This document shows, piece by piece, positions 1 through 9,724 of a DNA stretch of 53,315 bases; position 1 is the stretch's first letter, and every line of letters begins with the position of its first letter. The position numbers were made by a program, and so were the translations under genes. The stretch comes from Coriobacteriales bacterium. GTDB lineage: Bacteria; Actinomycetota; Coriobacteriia; Coriobacteriales; UMGS124. A model generated the notes under the pieces. The model saw nothing but the letters and a program-made list of their open reading frames with translations. It did no database searches and was not told the origin of the DNA. Location: contig JAFWFL010000038.1 of NCBI GenBank assembly GCA_017515595.1, positions 1-53,315 of the forward strand, given 5' to 3'.

Positions 1-228
1 CCTTGTGATCATAAAACATCAGCGCGCCTACCGGCTGAGCGATAAATATTGGTTTGCCAATCAACAGACTGCCAAAACACGCGCATTTCTATTATGCAAA
101 ACAAAGATTGAATTTGATGGGTTGCAAAGTGGCATGGTTAGCATTTATTATCTACAGCATAAGGATTTGCAGCTTGTTATTGCATTTTTTGATCATTCAC
201 GTTGAGTGTTTTGACTCATTGGCAATAA

Positions 229-1251
229 CGCGGCCACTACCAATGGGCCGTTGATTTAGGTGCTGAGTTCATCTTTAACGCCCCTGCCGAGCAACTCGTT
301 GTTGACGAAAGCGGACGCGTAACCGGAGTAATTGCTTCAACCGAGAATGGCTATATCCAAGTAAATGCTGCAAAAGGCGTTATTATTGCTACAGGAGATA
401 TCGGTGGCAGCGAAGAAATGATGCGTGAATGGTGCCCAACACCTTTGCGCTGCGTTGTTAATATCTATAATCCCGAAGGCGGAGACACCGGCGACGGAAT
501 TCGGATGGCATTACAGATAGGCGCCGGCATGCAGCACGGTTTCCCAGCACCTATGCTTCATCCAATTGCACCTCAAGGCCCCTTTGCACAAAACGGTGAA
601 AGACGCGGATTCTTATGCGTTAACCGAGAGGGAGAACGTTATACCATTGAGTACAACAACCTCCACGGTATGGCAAATTCTCTGATTACTCAGCCAGGCG
701 GCGAAGCATATACTATCTTTGACGCTAACTTTGCTGAGTACGCACTGCGTATGAGTCCCGAGAACATCTCTGTTGAAGGTACCCCGATTGTTGACGAGAA
801 CACCCAAGCAAAAGTTGATGCTGCCGTTGCAGCTCAAGATGGTCTGTGCTTCAAAGCCGATACCCTTGAAGAGCTTGCAGAGCAAGTGGGTCTTCCGGTT
901 GACACATTCATGGCCTCTGTTAACCGCTACAACGAACTTGTAGCTGCGGGCGAAGATATTGACATGGGCCTTGAGCCTGACCTCCTCAGCCCAATTGACA
1001 CACCGCCTTTCTATGCATCACGCATAGGCCAGGCAATTCTCGTCATCATTTACGGCCTCAACTGCGATTCGCATTCCCGCGTATGCGATCCTGATGACAA
1101 TCCCATTCCCGGTCTTTATGCAGTGGGTAATGCACAAGGCAACTTCTTTGCTGTTGACTATCCGCTCATTTGCCCGGGCATCAGTCATGGCCGTTGCTTA
1201 ACCTTTGGTTACACGCTACCCAAAGCCATACTTAAGGATGAGCTTATCTAA
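229..1251 (+). pseudogene. FAD-dependent reductase (fumarate/urocanate reductase superfamily), 5'-truncated remnant
   Basis: The reading frame is open from just after an in-frame stop at 226-228 to 1251 and encodes the later part of a FAD_binding_2 flavoprotein. Visible are the mid-domain strand ending in GVIIATGDIG, the GDTGDG nucleotide-binding region, and the C-terminal FAD motif IPGLYAVGNAQGNFFAVDYP. The Tat signal, the GxGxxG Rossmann motif and roughly the first 200 residues are missing, and no ribosome site precedes the first ATG (418). It most resembles the paralogues at 26548 and 37537. Bases 1-228 hold no convincing gene. It is therefore a gene fragment, left either by deletion or recombination upstream; function as a reductase is not expected. 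Confidence 0.8.
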
Positions 1252-1315
1252 TACTTTGGTGCGTTTAAAAGAACGCAGTGTTTTCCTGATTAGCTGCTGA
1301 TCCATCAGATTAAAA

Positions 1316-1354
1316 CAATGAGGTAATGGAGCGGTATCGCCAGTTACCTCATTG
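1316..1354 (+). terminator. Hairpin after flavoprotein remnant
   Basis: Arms CAATGAGGTAA and TTACCTCATTG (11 bp, perfect) enclose an inner GCG-GTAT-CGC stem and are followed by TTTATT. It lies 65 bp after the remnant's stop and fits a Rho-independent terminator. Confidence 0.65.
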
Positions 1355-1583
1355 TTTATTAATACCACCTGCTAGATCACAATACGATTCTCCAAATAAT
1401 GACTCCATAAAAGAGGTACATCGCGTGCAGCATTTTCTTATCAGTGTATTTGCGATACCTTAATCAACTTAAGAAGGCCCCGGCAGATTCCAAACTCGAA
1501 GGGCTTCTCGGCAACTTATTTATGAAAGACTTTGTATACGTTACGAGAACCGTCTTCAGCATACTTGTCTAGAAAACCAAGAC

Positions 1584-1612
1584 TTGACACTCAGGGATGG
1601 TACGCATACTAT
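1584..1612 (+). promoter_or_regulatory. Repeated sigma70-like promoter module, copy 1
   Basis: TTGACA (1584-1589), exactly 17 bp, then TACTAT (1607-1612). The same block, with about 40 bp upstream and 45 bp downstream, recurs at 3554 and 14701. In each copy the apparent TTG start codon of the following frame is the first codon of the -35 box, so this part is better read as promoter than as coding sequence. Confidence 0.55.
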
Positions 1613-1967
1613 CTTTTTAGCGGCATCTGCTCCGCGTCTTGGTAATGACATAAAGCTTGATGGTTTTCTGGATTACCTGTATACCAACAAGCCCTCAGAT
1701 GACTTTACCAAACGTCTTGAAGCTGCCGTAATAGAAGCACATCATAACCAGCGTTGGAAGAAGGAATATATGTTCCTTGAAGATATTAAACGAGAACAGT
1801 ACGAGCTAGGTGAAGAAAAAGGTCGGAAAGAAGGCCGCGATGAATTGGCCAGACTCATCAATAAGCTGCTCTCTCTTGGTCGCAGCGATGACATTTCCCA
1901 CGTAACCACTGATGAAGCTTATCGAGACGCTCTCCTTAAAGAGTTCAACCTTACACTTAATGCATAG
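1584..1967 (+). pseudogene. Rpn-family (PD-(D/E)XK recombination-promoting nuclease/transposase) C-terminal fragment, copy 1
   Basis: From about 1647 the frame encodes the C-terminal tail typical of Rpn/YhgA-like proteins: a FLDYLYTNKPSDDF stretch, an alpha-helical EAHHNQRWKKEYMFLEDI segment, then the charged GEEKGRKEGRDE helix and a terminal LLKEFNLTL motif. Full-length family members are about 300 residues; only about 105 remain and the nuclease core is absent. The 5' part is the shared promoter module rather than Rpn sequence. Further copies of the tail lie at 3554-3972 and 14515-14598, so this is dispersed debris of a mobile-element-like family. It is probably not functional. Confidence 0.7.
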
Positions 1968-2009
1968 CGCAGAATAGCTTTGGCGTTGATCAATACCAAC
2001 GTATCTATT

Positions 2010-2049
2010 ACAGGGATGTAAAGGTGTTTAAATACTTTTACATCCCTGT
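2010..2049. repeat. Hairpin repeat following Rpn fragment, copy 1
   Basis: Perfect 13-bp arms ACAGGGATGTAAA / TTTACATCCCTGT with a 14-base loop. The same hairpin follows the second Rpn fragment at 4015-4054 within a longer duplicated stretch. No T-tract follows, so a terminator role is uncertain. Confidence 0.6.
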
Positions 2050-2118
2050 GATCATGTCGTCCGCTTTCAAGATCAAGAGAAGTATCGGTCTCAACAGGAT
2101 TAACGAGACAGATATAAG

Positions 2119-2340
2119 GGCACATAAGCTTGGAATCGAGCTGTCGCAAAATTTGCGACAGCTGCCATAGATGCAGGTGCCTGTACCTAAAGGTGAGCCC
2201 TCAGTATACCAACTCACCTATGAGAATGCCGGTAACAATCAGCGTGCAGATTTAAATCCAAGATGCACGGGTTTCTCGGCATCTTATTAATTTGTGTGTC
2301 AAAGGGGCAGGTTATTTGACACACTATAATATTTTTAATG
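2119..2340. repeat. 222-bp dispersed direct repeat, copy 1 (contains RhuM debris)
   Basis: Nearly identical to 16530-16751 on the same strand. It contains a short RhuM remnant (frame reading AVAKFAT), a REP-like GGTTTCTCGGCATC, and near its end a hairpin GTGTGTCAAA...TTTGACACAC. The right end runs into the 3' end of the fic gene. Confidence 0.75.
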
Positions 2341-3402
2341 AGTCACACTGTCGGCTTTTATATATGCAGTCTTTCTACCGGCGCCAATGCGAACCAGAGT
2401 CCCATCCTCAACAAGTTTTTTTAACGCAGATTCTACAGAAGAACTTCCCAGGCTCGGACAAGAAGCCAGTACTTCTTGTTTGGAAAACGCTCCTATCCTT
2501 TCGCTTACATGCGCTTTTACTATGTCGTATGAAGTACTTTTGGTTCCGGCCTTTTCTACAAGAGTAATCCTTGCTTCAAACTCACGATAACAGGCAAGAA
2601 TTACACCGAGCATATACTTTATAAACGGCTTGGGGTCATTCTTTTCTATATGCCATCCCTCGTCCGCTTTCTGCAGAGCATCGTAGTATGCCTCTTTTGT
2701 ATCTGCGATTGCTTTTTCTATACTGACATACTGTCCCACAAGATAGCCGCTTCTGTATAACAGCAGGAGTGTTAAGAGCCTGCTCATTCTACCGTTTCCG
2801 TCGTTAAACGGATGAATACAGAGGAAATCCAATATAAAACATGGAATAAGAATCAGCTCATCAACCAATTCCCTGCTCAATGTATTCTGATAAGTCTCAC
2901 ATATCATATTGATTGCATCAGGTGTTTCATAAGGCTCGAGCGGTTTAAAAAGAACAACCTTCTCACCGTTTTGAAGTACCATATCTATTTCGTTAGGAGA
3001 TGTCTTGAACTGGCCACCATACGAATAGTTCGTGTATTTAAGCAAATCCCTATGCATCTGAAGAATATAATTACTTTTGACAGGAAGCACGTCGTAATTC
3101 TCATGCACAAGATTAAGAACATTTCTATATCCCAGAATCTCTTCTTCATCCCTATTCTGGGGAGTAGTTTTATCTGCCACAAGCTGCTTTAAACGCGATC
3201 CTGTAGTAACAATTCCCTCAATCCGGTTGGATGCTTCTGTGCTTTGAATCTTTGCTATTTCTATAAGCCTTTCCAATTCTACGGGTTTCTGCCTGAGAAA
3301 GAGCTCTTGTTTTCCCTTATATTCGTGGATCTTCGATATATATGATATGATCTCGTTGTCCCATGTTTTGTTGGCTAGTTTTGAATAATCAAATTCTCTC
3401 AT
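2335..3402 (-). CDS. Fic family protein (probable AMP transferase)
   Basis: The protein is 355 residues from the ATG at 3402. Fic enzymes transfer AMP or related nucleotide groups to target proteins. The signature HPFNDGNGRMSR is complete at about residues 197-208, with the catalytic His. An inhibitory-helix motif SNRIEG (S-x3-E-G) sits at about residues 58-63, which places it in the class with an N-terminal autoinhibitory helix. The tail (about 290-355) resembles a winged helix, as in many Fic-HTH proteins. The frame also runs 25 codons further upstream to a TTG, but that stretch overlaps the repeated TCTCCCAAA operator-like DNA, and AAAGGAGAT precedes the ATG, so I prefer the ATG. It sits alone between repeat blocks, suggesting acquisition by transfer. 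No antitoxin is adjacent. Confidence 0.85.
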   Translation of the reverse strand: MREFDYSKLANKTWDNEIISYISKIHEYKGKQELFLRQKPVELERLIEIAKIQSTEASNRIEGIVTTGSRLKQLVADKTTPQNRDEEEILGYRNVLNLVHENYDVLPVKSNYILQMHRDLLKYTNYSYGGQFKTSPNEIDMVLQNGEKVVLFKPLEPYETPDAINMICETYQNTLSRELVDELILIPCFILDFLCIHPFNDGNGRMSRLLTLLLLYRSGYLVGQYVSIEKAIADTKEAYYDALQKADEGWHIEKNDPKPFIKYMLGVILACYREFEARITLVEKAGTKSTSYDIVKAHVSERIGAFSKQEVLASCPSLGSSSVESALKKLVEDGTLVRIGAGRKTAYIKADSVTH

Positions 3403-3419
3403 CCGAGGATCTATCTCCT

Positions 3420-3518
3420 TTCTCCCAAACAGTGAATTATTCTCCCAAATCTTATTCCTTTTTGGGAGAAAGGTCAATTCTTTGAGATGGTTTATTCTAA
3501 GCCAGAAAAACTCAGGCT
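3420..3518. promoter_or_regulatory. fic upstream region with TCTCCCAAA / TTTGGGAGA repeats
   Basis: Three TCTCCCAAA-type half-sites, one of them inverted, lie directly before fic. The same ~100 bp, gene missing, recurs at 22387-22490. A plausible operator/promoter block that was duplicated. Confidence 0.45.
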
Positions 3519-3553
3519 ACTGGTTTGAGAATACTTGTCTGGAAAACCAAGAC

Positions 3554-3972
3554 TTGACACTTCGTGACGGTACGCATACTATCTTTTTAGCGGCATCTGC
3601 TCCGCGACTTGGTGATAACACAAAGCTTGATGGTTTCTGGATTACTTATATACCAACAAGCCCTCAGATGACTTTACCTAACGTCTTGAAGCTGCCGTAA
3701 TAGAAGCACATCATAACCAGCGTTGGAAGAAGGAATACATGTTCCTTGAAGATATTAAACGAGAACAGTACGAACTGGGCATAAGCATTGGCGAAGAAAA
3801 AGGCCGGAAAGAAGGTCAAGAAGAAGGTCGCGAGGAAGGATTTTCTCTTCTAGGCAGACTCATCGATAAGCTTCTCTCGCTTGGTCGCATTGATGATGTC
3901 GCTCGTGTAACTAAAGATAAAACCTATCGAGATACTCTTCTTAAAGAGCTCAACCTTACAATTAATGCATAG
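3554..3972 (+). pseudogene. Rpn-family C-terminal fragment, copy 2, frameshifted
   Basis: Starts with a second copy of the promoter module (TTGACA 3554-3559, 17 bp, TACTAT 3577-3582). The Rpn frame is broken around 3640-3680: the segment matching FLDYLYTNKPSDDF of copy 1 is read in another frame, and the good frame resumes at 3739 with MFLEDIKREQYELG. The charged helix is longer than in copy 1 (repeated GRKEGQEEGREEG). It ends in LLKELNLTINA. A decayed copy. Confidence 0.75.
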
Positions 3973-4014
3973 TGCAGAATGACTTTGGTGTTTATCAATA
4001 TCAGCGTATCTATT

Positions 4015-4054
4015 ACAGGGATGTAAAGGTGTTTAAATGCTTTTACATCCCTGT
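4015..4054. repeat. Hairpin repeat following Rpn fragment, copy 2
   Basis: Same 13-bp arms as at 2010-2049, at the same distance from the Rpn stop. Confidence 0.6.
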
Positions 4055-4171
4055 AATCATATCAGCCGCTTTCAAGATCAAAAGAAGCATCAGCTTCAAT
4101 AGGATTAACGAGACAGATATATATACCAAATTCAACCGGTACATTTAATATCAAATACATAGTAGCCTAAC

Positions 4172-4291
4172 GGTAACAGGGGACATATCCCTGTTACCTT
4201 ATATTCGTAATAATATGAGGTAACATATGATATATCATCTGATATCCATTAATTACATAATTAAGGTAACAGGGATATGTCCCCTGTTACC
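4172..4291. repeat. Nested palindrome: 30-bp perfect inverted repeats, each itself a hairpin
   Basis: Bases 4172-4201 and 4262-4291 are exact reverse complements over 30 bp, separated by 60 bp of AT-rich DNA. Each arm also folds on itself (GGTAACAGGG...CCCTGTTACC). This gives a 120-bp MITE-like or BIME-like unit just upstream of the MFS gene. No clear target-site duplication was seen. Confidence 0.75.
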
Positions 4292-4403
4292 CCCACTCAC
4301 TCATACTTTTATTTGATGGTCGCAAGGAGCTTAATTCATACTCTTTATGGCTTTGCATATAGAGTAGAATGTATATTCACAATATAAGGTCGCGGAGTAA
4401 GGT

Positions 4404-5628
4404 ATGTTTGTGGCTGAGGAGAGAGCAGCAGCAAAAGAAGAGTCTATTTGGTCGCCCATGTTTGTGGCGCTTTTGCTTACCAATTTTTTAACTCGTTTGG
4501 GCAAGCTACTGCGGGAACTGTTTTGCCTTTGTTCGCGCGTGATCTTGGAGCAACCACGAGCGTTATTGGTTTTGTAGCGGGAGCGTTTGCCATAACCGCG
4601 CTTGCCATCAGACCGTTTGCTGGACCCGCATTTGACAGCTTCTCCAAAAACGACTGCTCATGGCTGCAATTGGTCTGAATTGCTGTTCTATGATTTTGTA
4701 TTCATTCGCTACATCTGTGCCCATGATACTCGGCGTCCGTTTGCTTCATGGAGTGGGCATGGGATGCGCAGCTCCGCTTGCTCTTTCGCTGGTGAGCGAT
4801 ACGTTGCCGCAGTCAAGAATCAATAGCGGTATCAGCATCTATATGCTCTCCATGTCTGCTGCAATGTTGGTGGGACCCGCGTTTGGCATCTGGATGTCAC
4901 ATGCTATTGGATACACCCCAACGTTTTTGGTCACCACTGCTTCTTTGGCCATATCATTAGCCCTGGTCACCCTACTTGTCAAAGATTCGCCCGTGCCTCC
5001 CGGAGGCAGGCCGCCTTACCAGCTCTCCTTAAAACGAGCGTTTGCCGTCCGCGCCATTGGACTGAGCTGCGTGCTCATGTTCTTTAGCATGACCTTCTCA
5101 TGCATCGGGTCATTTATGGCTATCTACGGAGACCTGCGCAGTGTGGAAGAGATTGGTCTGTACTTTACCGTCCAAGCAGCTTGTCTGTTCGCAACACGCC
5201 CCATCTTTGGCAGAATCTCTGACCGCGTAGGGACAACCCGCGTACTGCTACCTTCTGCCGCCTGCTTTGCTTTATCATTTGTACTCATAAGCCAAGCACA
5301 CGAGCTATGGCAATTCCTCGGTACAGCCGTAGTCGCTGCCTGTGGTTTTGGTGTTTGTAACCCGCTTATTCAAGCCCTCATATTTAAGTGTGTTCCTCAT
5401 GAAGCAAGAGGATCAGCAAGTAACACAAGTTATACAGGCATGGATATTGGCAGCCTTGCCGGCCCATACCTGGGAGGAATCATCATAGAATGTATTACCC
5501 CCATGGTAAGCGACGAAGTCACCGCTTACTCCACCATGTGGCTCATCATGATTATCCCCATGATCCTTGGCGTAGCCCTTTATCTGGTCTTACGCAAGCG
5601 AATACAACATTATATCCAAACCAAATGA
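4404..5628 (+). pseudogene. MFS transporter, two single-base frame breaks
   Basis: A membrane carrier of about 408 residues when repaired. The N-terminus (MFVAEERAAAKEE...) is in frame from the ATG at 4404; the frame changes at a six-T run (4484-4489) and again at a five-A run (4646-4650). Restoring one T and one A gives an unbroken protein through TNFFNSFGQATAG and DSFSKKRLLMAAIG, with 12 predicted helices and the MFS loop GRISDRVG between helices in the second half. Both lesions are one missing base in a homopolymer, so this may be a sequencing error, phase variation or a young pseudogene. Substrate unknown; the family is drug or metabolite export-like. Confidence 0.8.
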
Positions 5629-5640
5629 GCTATTAGAGTG

Positions 5641-5856
5641 ATGCTTATGAGCGAGTTTGTTGACCGCGCAAGAGAACTGAGACGCATTGTTGAACCTCAT
5701 TACAATTGCGCGCAGGCTGCTTTTGTTCCATTTGCCGAGCGCATGGACTTAACCCATGAGCAGGCATATTCTGTAACACAGGCGTTTGGAGGAGACATGC
5801 AAACCGGTAGCGTTTGCGGCGCGCTTGTTGGAGCACAGCTTTTGAAGCAATCCTGA
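5641..5856 (+). pseudogene. C_GCAxxG_C_C family protein, C-terminally truncated
   Basis: About 70 residues with YNCAQAAF near the start and GGDMQTGSVCGALVGA near the end, the two N-terminal cysteine motifs of the C_GCAxxG_C_C redox-disulphide family. Members normally run to 130-160 residues with further cysteines; here a stop follows directly after the CGA motif. The start is unclear: GTG 5638, ATG 5641 and ATG 5647 are all possible and no good ribosome site is seen. It follows the MFS gene by 12 bp and may have been cotranscribed. Compare the longer homologue at 22824. Confidence 0.6.
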
Positions 5857-5972
5857 TAACCAAAGACTGTCTGTGCCAAGGATAGTGTGTGAGAGAACCG
5901 TCTCCTGGTTTTGTTCGAGAGGCTCCCGGCTACCGGTTCACCGCTTACTTCCATGCATATTTTTGAGGAGAA

Positions 5973-6320
5973 ATGTCTACAAAATCAGCCTCATCTTTCA
6001 GCAAGTAGAAAATGAGCTGCCCTTTATGAATCGGCGTAAAAAACCCGGTTACTTTGTGCCACAGATCGTCCCCCGTTGTGGCTCCGTACTACGTGGTACG
6101 CCTCTATCACGGCGTTCTCAACACCCAGGGCGGCCCGCGCCGCAGTCCCAAGGGCGAGGTCCTGAACACCAAGCGCGAACCCATCCCGCGTCTCTACGCA
6201 GCCGGTGAGTTTGGCGCCATTTACGCCTACATGTACAACCTGGGTGGCAACTTCTCCGAGGCAATCTCGTCCGGCCGTCTTGCCGCCCGCAGCGCCTCTG
6301 CCCTGGAGCCCAGAGAGTAG
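5973..6320 (+). pseudogene. Flavoprotein remnant: start codon region joined to C-terminal FAD tail
   Basis: A GAGGAG ribosome site precedes ATG 5973, which begins a short serine-rich N-terminus (MSTKSASSFSK) and then stops. From about 6080 another frame encodes the end of a flavoprotein: APYYVVRLYHG, then IPRLYAAGEFGAIYAYMYNLGGN, the C-terminal FAD-binding motif. The body between is deleted. The C-terminal piece is visibly richer in G+C than its surroundings. Not functional. Confidence 0.7.
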
Positions 6321-6354
6321 CTCTGAAGAGCGGAAGTAAATTCCAAAGAGAAAC

Positions 6355-6389
6355 AGAGAGGCGCACCTCTGCCTTTGGTGCGTCTCTCT
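6355..6389. terminator. Convergent terminator hairpin
   Basis: Arms AGAGAGGCGCACC and GGTGCGTCTCTCT (one G-T pair) with a 9-base loop lie between the flavoprotein remnant and the FeS gene, which read toward each other. Confidence 0.65.
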
Positions 6390-6402
6390 TATATTGGGGC
6401 CC

Positions 6403-6969
6403 TTATGCTATATAGTAGACATTTGGTTCTGTGTTGGCCTCAGGATTCCATGGCATGGCACCTGCGGCTACCAGTTGTGCAACCTCGCTTTGAGGATCAT
6501 TGAGATCACCAAAGATGCGGGCATTCGCCGGACATGCCGCTACGCAATAGGGCTCATAACCCTCTGTTGAGCGCTCCATACAGAAGGTGCACTTGCTCGA
6601 TTTACCGGTTATGAAATTAATAACAGGTGCGCCATATGGACATGCTTCAACGCACGCGCTGCAGCCAATGCAGACTTCAGCATCAGGACTTACAATACCT
6701 GTCTCGGGATCCTTTGCCATAGCACCGGTGGGACAGGCGGCTACGCAGGCAGGATTGCTGCAATGATTGCAGAGTGTAGGCCTAAACTTGAGCTGTGTTT
6801 GCGGGAATATACCCGTAGATTGATAGAGAACGTCTCCGTCAAAGCTCATGAGGCCTGCCCAAAGTGTGTCGCTGGGAAGCTCGTGGTTAATATTGCATCC
6901 TACAACGCATGTTTGACATCCCACGCAAACCGTTGTATCTATAACCATTCCAAATTGTTTATCTGCCAT
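6403..6969 (-). CDS. Four-cluster ferredoxin subunit of molybdoenzyme 1 (DmsB/NrfC-like)
   Basis: 188 residues with four cysteine groups for [4Fe-4S] clusters in order: CVGCQTCVVGC, CNHCSNPACVAACP, CIGCSACVEACP and CTFCMERS...CVAACP. Such subunits carry electrons between a membrane or soluble donor and the molybdenum catalytic subunit and are usually exported with it as a complex. It lies 14 bp after the catalytic gene with its own ribosome site (GAGAGGGA), so the two form an operon. No membrane anchor gene follows, so the electron donor must be encoded elsewhere. Confidence 0.93.
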   Translation of the reverse strand: MADKQFGMVIDTTVCVGCQTCVVGCNINHELPSDTLWAGLMSFDGDVLYQSTGIFPQTQLKFRPTLCNHCSNPACVAACPTGAMAKDPETGIVSPDAEVCIGCSACVEACPYGAPVINFITGKSSKCTFCMERSTEGYEPYCVAACPANARIFGDLNDPQSEVAQLVAAGAMPWNPEANTEPNVYYIA

Positions 6970-6983
6970 GATTATCCCTCTCT

Positions 6984-9431
6984 TTATGCCTTCTCGACTT
7001 CGACAAGCACGTCATAGAAGGCGGCATTTGTCTCGCTGTATGCTTCTTCAGGTTCACAAAGCGTGAAATGAGTCAGATTCTGATAGCTCGAGTTCTCGAG
7101 TGTATACTCGGGCGTCCATCCGCTTTGGGTCGCAACGGTTCCGGGAATAATGCCCTCGGTCAAGAAAAGTTTAACCTTGAACTCACCGCGGTCATTATAG
7201 ACACGAACAATGTCATTGTGGGAAAGCCCGCGTGCCTCAGCATCTCGCGGATTCATTTGCAACAACGGTTCGCTTTGGACATTGGCAAGGGTAGGGGCAA
7301 GCATATGCTGCGTGTGGACATTCAGACGGTCATGATATTGGATAAACACCAGAGGATACTTTTGCGCAAGCTCACCTTCGCGCGGGTCTTCACAGGGTGG
7401 ATTCCACTTGGGAACCTCCTCGCCAAAGGGGGCCAGACTCTCGGTATAAAACTCGAATTTCTTAGTGGGCGTGGCATAACCGGCACCGTTGGCATACACA
7501 ATTGCCGGGTCATATAAGGCGTCAGAGCGTCCGTAAATACCTTGCTCTACCACATCACGATCCCAATCGAAGTCATCCCAGGCAGGATGCTCGGTACCAA
7601 CAAACTGGCGAATCCACTCTTCATCTGTCTTATTCCAATATTCGGCAACGCCCGTGCGCTCAGCAAGCATGGTCATAATCTCGACGTCTGACTTGCTTTC
7701 TCCCAAAGGCTCAATTGCGGGTTGGTTAAACATAACCCACGGGCTGCGGTTAATAAGGTCCCAATGCTCCCAGTAAGTGGTTGCCGGCAAAACAATATCT
7801 GAATACTTGGCAGTCCATGTCCACCAGGGGTCAACCGTCACAATGAAACCCATACCGGGAATAACGCTGTTAATAAGACGATTTGCATCAGGGCTCATGT
7901 TGATAAAGTTGGAATTTGCAAACCACATAAAGTTTATGGGCATGGGGTTTTGCTCTTCTGCTGCACTATAGAGAACGGAAGTCGAGAGCATATTGGCTGC
8001 TTTACCCGTATTTGACCAGTCTGAGAAGTCAAAATCAGGGCCGGTATAATCTGCAATCGGGCGTGTTGTTGCGGTGCCGCCAGCATGGCTCGCGCCGCCG
8101 CCGTTGACGCCAATGTAACCAGCAACCATCGCAAGCGTTGCTACCGTACGGAACGGCGCATACGAGTGATACACGCGCTGCATTCCTTGTCCCATGCGAA
8201 TAGCGGCAGGCTGGGCGTCTGCATATTCTTGTGCAAGACGAGTTACGGTCTCAGGCTCAATACCGCAAATTGCGGCGGTATACTCGGGCGTATACTCCAT
8301 GATGGAATCAACCAAATGGTCAAATGCCGTGCGGCACGCAACTCCATCCACGTCAAAATTGCCGCTCAAAGCAGGTACAACCGGCCCCTCTTTGATCTCT
8401 GCTGCAGTTGGGGCAGGCACTGCCGCCTGTGTCGCTTCATCCCATACCAGATAGTTATCATCTGCGTCACGCATATATTGCTTGGTAGCTTCATCGATAA
8501 GATACGGAGCACTGCTCTCGCTTATCAGCTTTTCTGAATTATGACGGCCGTTTGTGATAATCCAATGCATCATGCCCAACGCGAGCGCAGGGTCTGTTTG
8601 CGGATTGATGCCAATCCACTCGTCTGCCATGGCAGCGGTTGAGCATTGACGCGGGTCAATAACAATAACCTTGCAGCCTGCTTTCTTTGCAGCGACATAA
8701 TCGCGCAGCTCAGACGTATGAGTATCAGCAAGGTTGCGTCCCCACACAATAAGAAGCTTCGAATTAACATAGTCGCGTGAGTCATGGGCGCCACGGCCTG
8801 AACCAAAGCACATGGTCATGCCCATGGTCGCACCACGGTCTCCCATAATGCCTTCAATATCCCAGGTGGTTGCCCCAATGCAAGCAGCATAGCGCGTCGA
8901 CGCCTCCCAGGAAAGTTTGCCCAGGTCACCGGTGAACGAGTAGAATGACGCGGTTGTTGGATCTTCTTCGATGATGGGATTGAGCTTCTCGGCAATAATG
9001 TCCATAGCTTCTTCCCAGGTAATGCGCTCAAATTCTCCGCTTCCGCGCTCTCCGGTGCGCTTCATTGGCCACATGACACGGGAATTCTCGTCCTGGACAC
9101 GCTGGATATACGCCATGGAGCGTAGGCATGCGTTGGCATACCCCGGACGTCCCGGCATGTCGCCCGGCTCTACCCGCACCAGCTTGCCGTCACGAACAGT
9201 CCCTTGCAGATGACAGCGGCTTGTACAGTTAACGGTGCATACTGCATGCACGCACTTCTCGTCCTGTGCAACAGGAACTTCTCCCACTGAGGCGAGTGCC
9301 TGAGAAGCATTGCCGGTACCAAAGCCCAGTGCAGAAGCTACCGTTATTGCGCCAACGCCTTTAACAAACGTGCGACGCGTCAGTTTGCCGTCTTTCATAA
9401 AATACCGGGGAGCGTACTTATCTGTGCTCAT
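6984..9431 (-). CDS. Molybdopterin (bis-MGD) oxidoreductase, DMSO reductase family, Tat-exported; locus 1
   Basis: 815 residues from ATG 9431, which has AGGAAGGA just before it; the frame is open 55 codons further upstream but without Tat or family features. A twin-arginine signal RRTFVKG is at residues 19-25, followed by a hydrophobic stretch ending near 48. Cysteines C65, C69, C73 and C102 (C-x3-C-x3-C-x28-C) would hold the FS0 [4Fe-4S] cluster. Molybdopterin-domain signatures follow, with NTGKAANML in the middle and a C-terminal dinucleotide-binding domain (NDIVRVYNDRGEFK). The family reduces or oxidises S-oxides, N-oxides, oxyanions or aromatic compounds; the substrate is not inferable here. 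It lacks a neighbouring TorD chaperone. Confidence 0.93.
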   Translation of the reverse strand: MSTDKYAPRYFMKDGKLTRRTFVKGVGAITVASALGFGTGNASQALASVGEVPVAQDEKCVHAVCTVNCTSRCHLQGTVRDGKLVRVEPGDMPGRPGYANACLRSMAYIQRVQDENSRVMWPMKRTGERGSGEFERITWEEAMDIIAEKLNPIIEEDPTTASFYSFTGDLGKLSWEASTRYAACIGATTWDIEGIMGDRGATMGMTMCFGSGRGAHDSRDYVNSKLLIVWGRNLADTHTSELRDYVAAKKAGCKVIVIDPRQCSTAAMADEWIGINPQTDPALALGMMHWIITNGRHNSEKLISESSAPYLIDEATKQYMRDADDNYLVWDEATQAAVPAPTAAEIKEGPVVPALSGNFDVDGVACRTAFDHLVDSIMEYTPEYTAAICGIEPETVTRLAQEYADAQPAAIRMGQGMQRVYHSYAPFRTVATLAMVAGYIGVNGGGASHAGGTATTRPIADYTGPDFDFSDWSNTGKAANMLSTSVLYSAAEEQNPMPINFMWFANSNFINMSPDANRLINSVIPGMGFIVTVDPWWTWTAKYSDIVLPATTYWEHWDLINRSPWVMFNQPAIEPLGESKSDVEIMTMLAERTGVAEYWNKTDEEWIRQFVGTEHPAWDDFDWDRDVVEQGIYGRSDALYDPAIVYANGAGYATPTKKFEFYTESLAPFGEEVPKWNPPCEDPREGELAQKYPLVFIQYHDRLNVHTQHMLAPTLANVQSEPLLQMNPRDAEARGLSHNDIVRVYNDRGEFKVKLFLTEGIIPGTVATQSGWTPEYTLENSSYQNLTHFTLCEPEEAYSETNAAFYDVLVEVEKA

Positions 9432-9724
9432 AGTCCTTCCTCTCTTTTGATGCATCCATTCAACATGTGATGGAAACAATTGAGCCACCATGCGCGTGCA
9501 AAAACCCTGCGTGATATTCCTGTGGTGGCGCTTGACAAAACACACTATACCCGGGCAGTTTGCGGTTTTCAGCACAAAACGGTTGAGTGCTCTCACGGTT
9601 GGGTCAAAGTACCAACAATTGGAGAAGACATAGGTATTGAGAGCCGGTCACAATTTTGTGTGGTCTTTTACCGGGAAGATAGTTACGGTATTGGGTTAGT
9701 ACCGGCGTTTATGTTAATAACCCA

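Noticed and set aside
5-205. 66-residue frame at the window edge
   Set aside because: No recognisable family or ribosome site; it precedes a truncated gene, and a neighbouring frame overlaps it equally well.
3400-3477. N-terminal extension of Fic from TTG 3477
   Set aside because: The stretch is the repeated TCTCCCAAA regulatory DNA, also present without the gene at 22387; the ATG at 3402 has a ribosome site.
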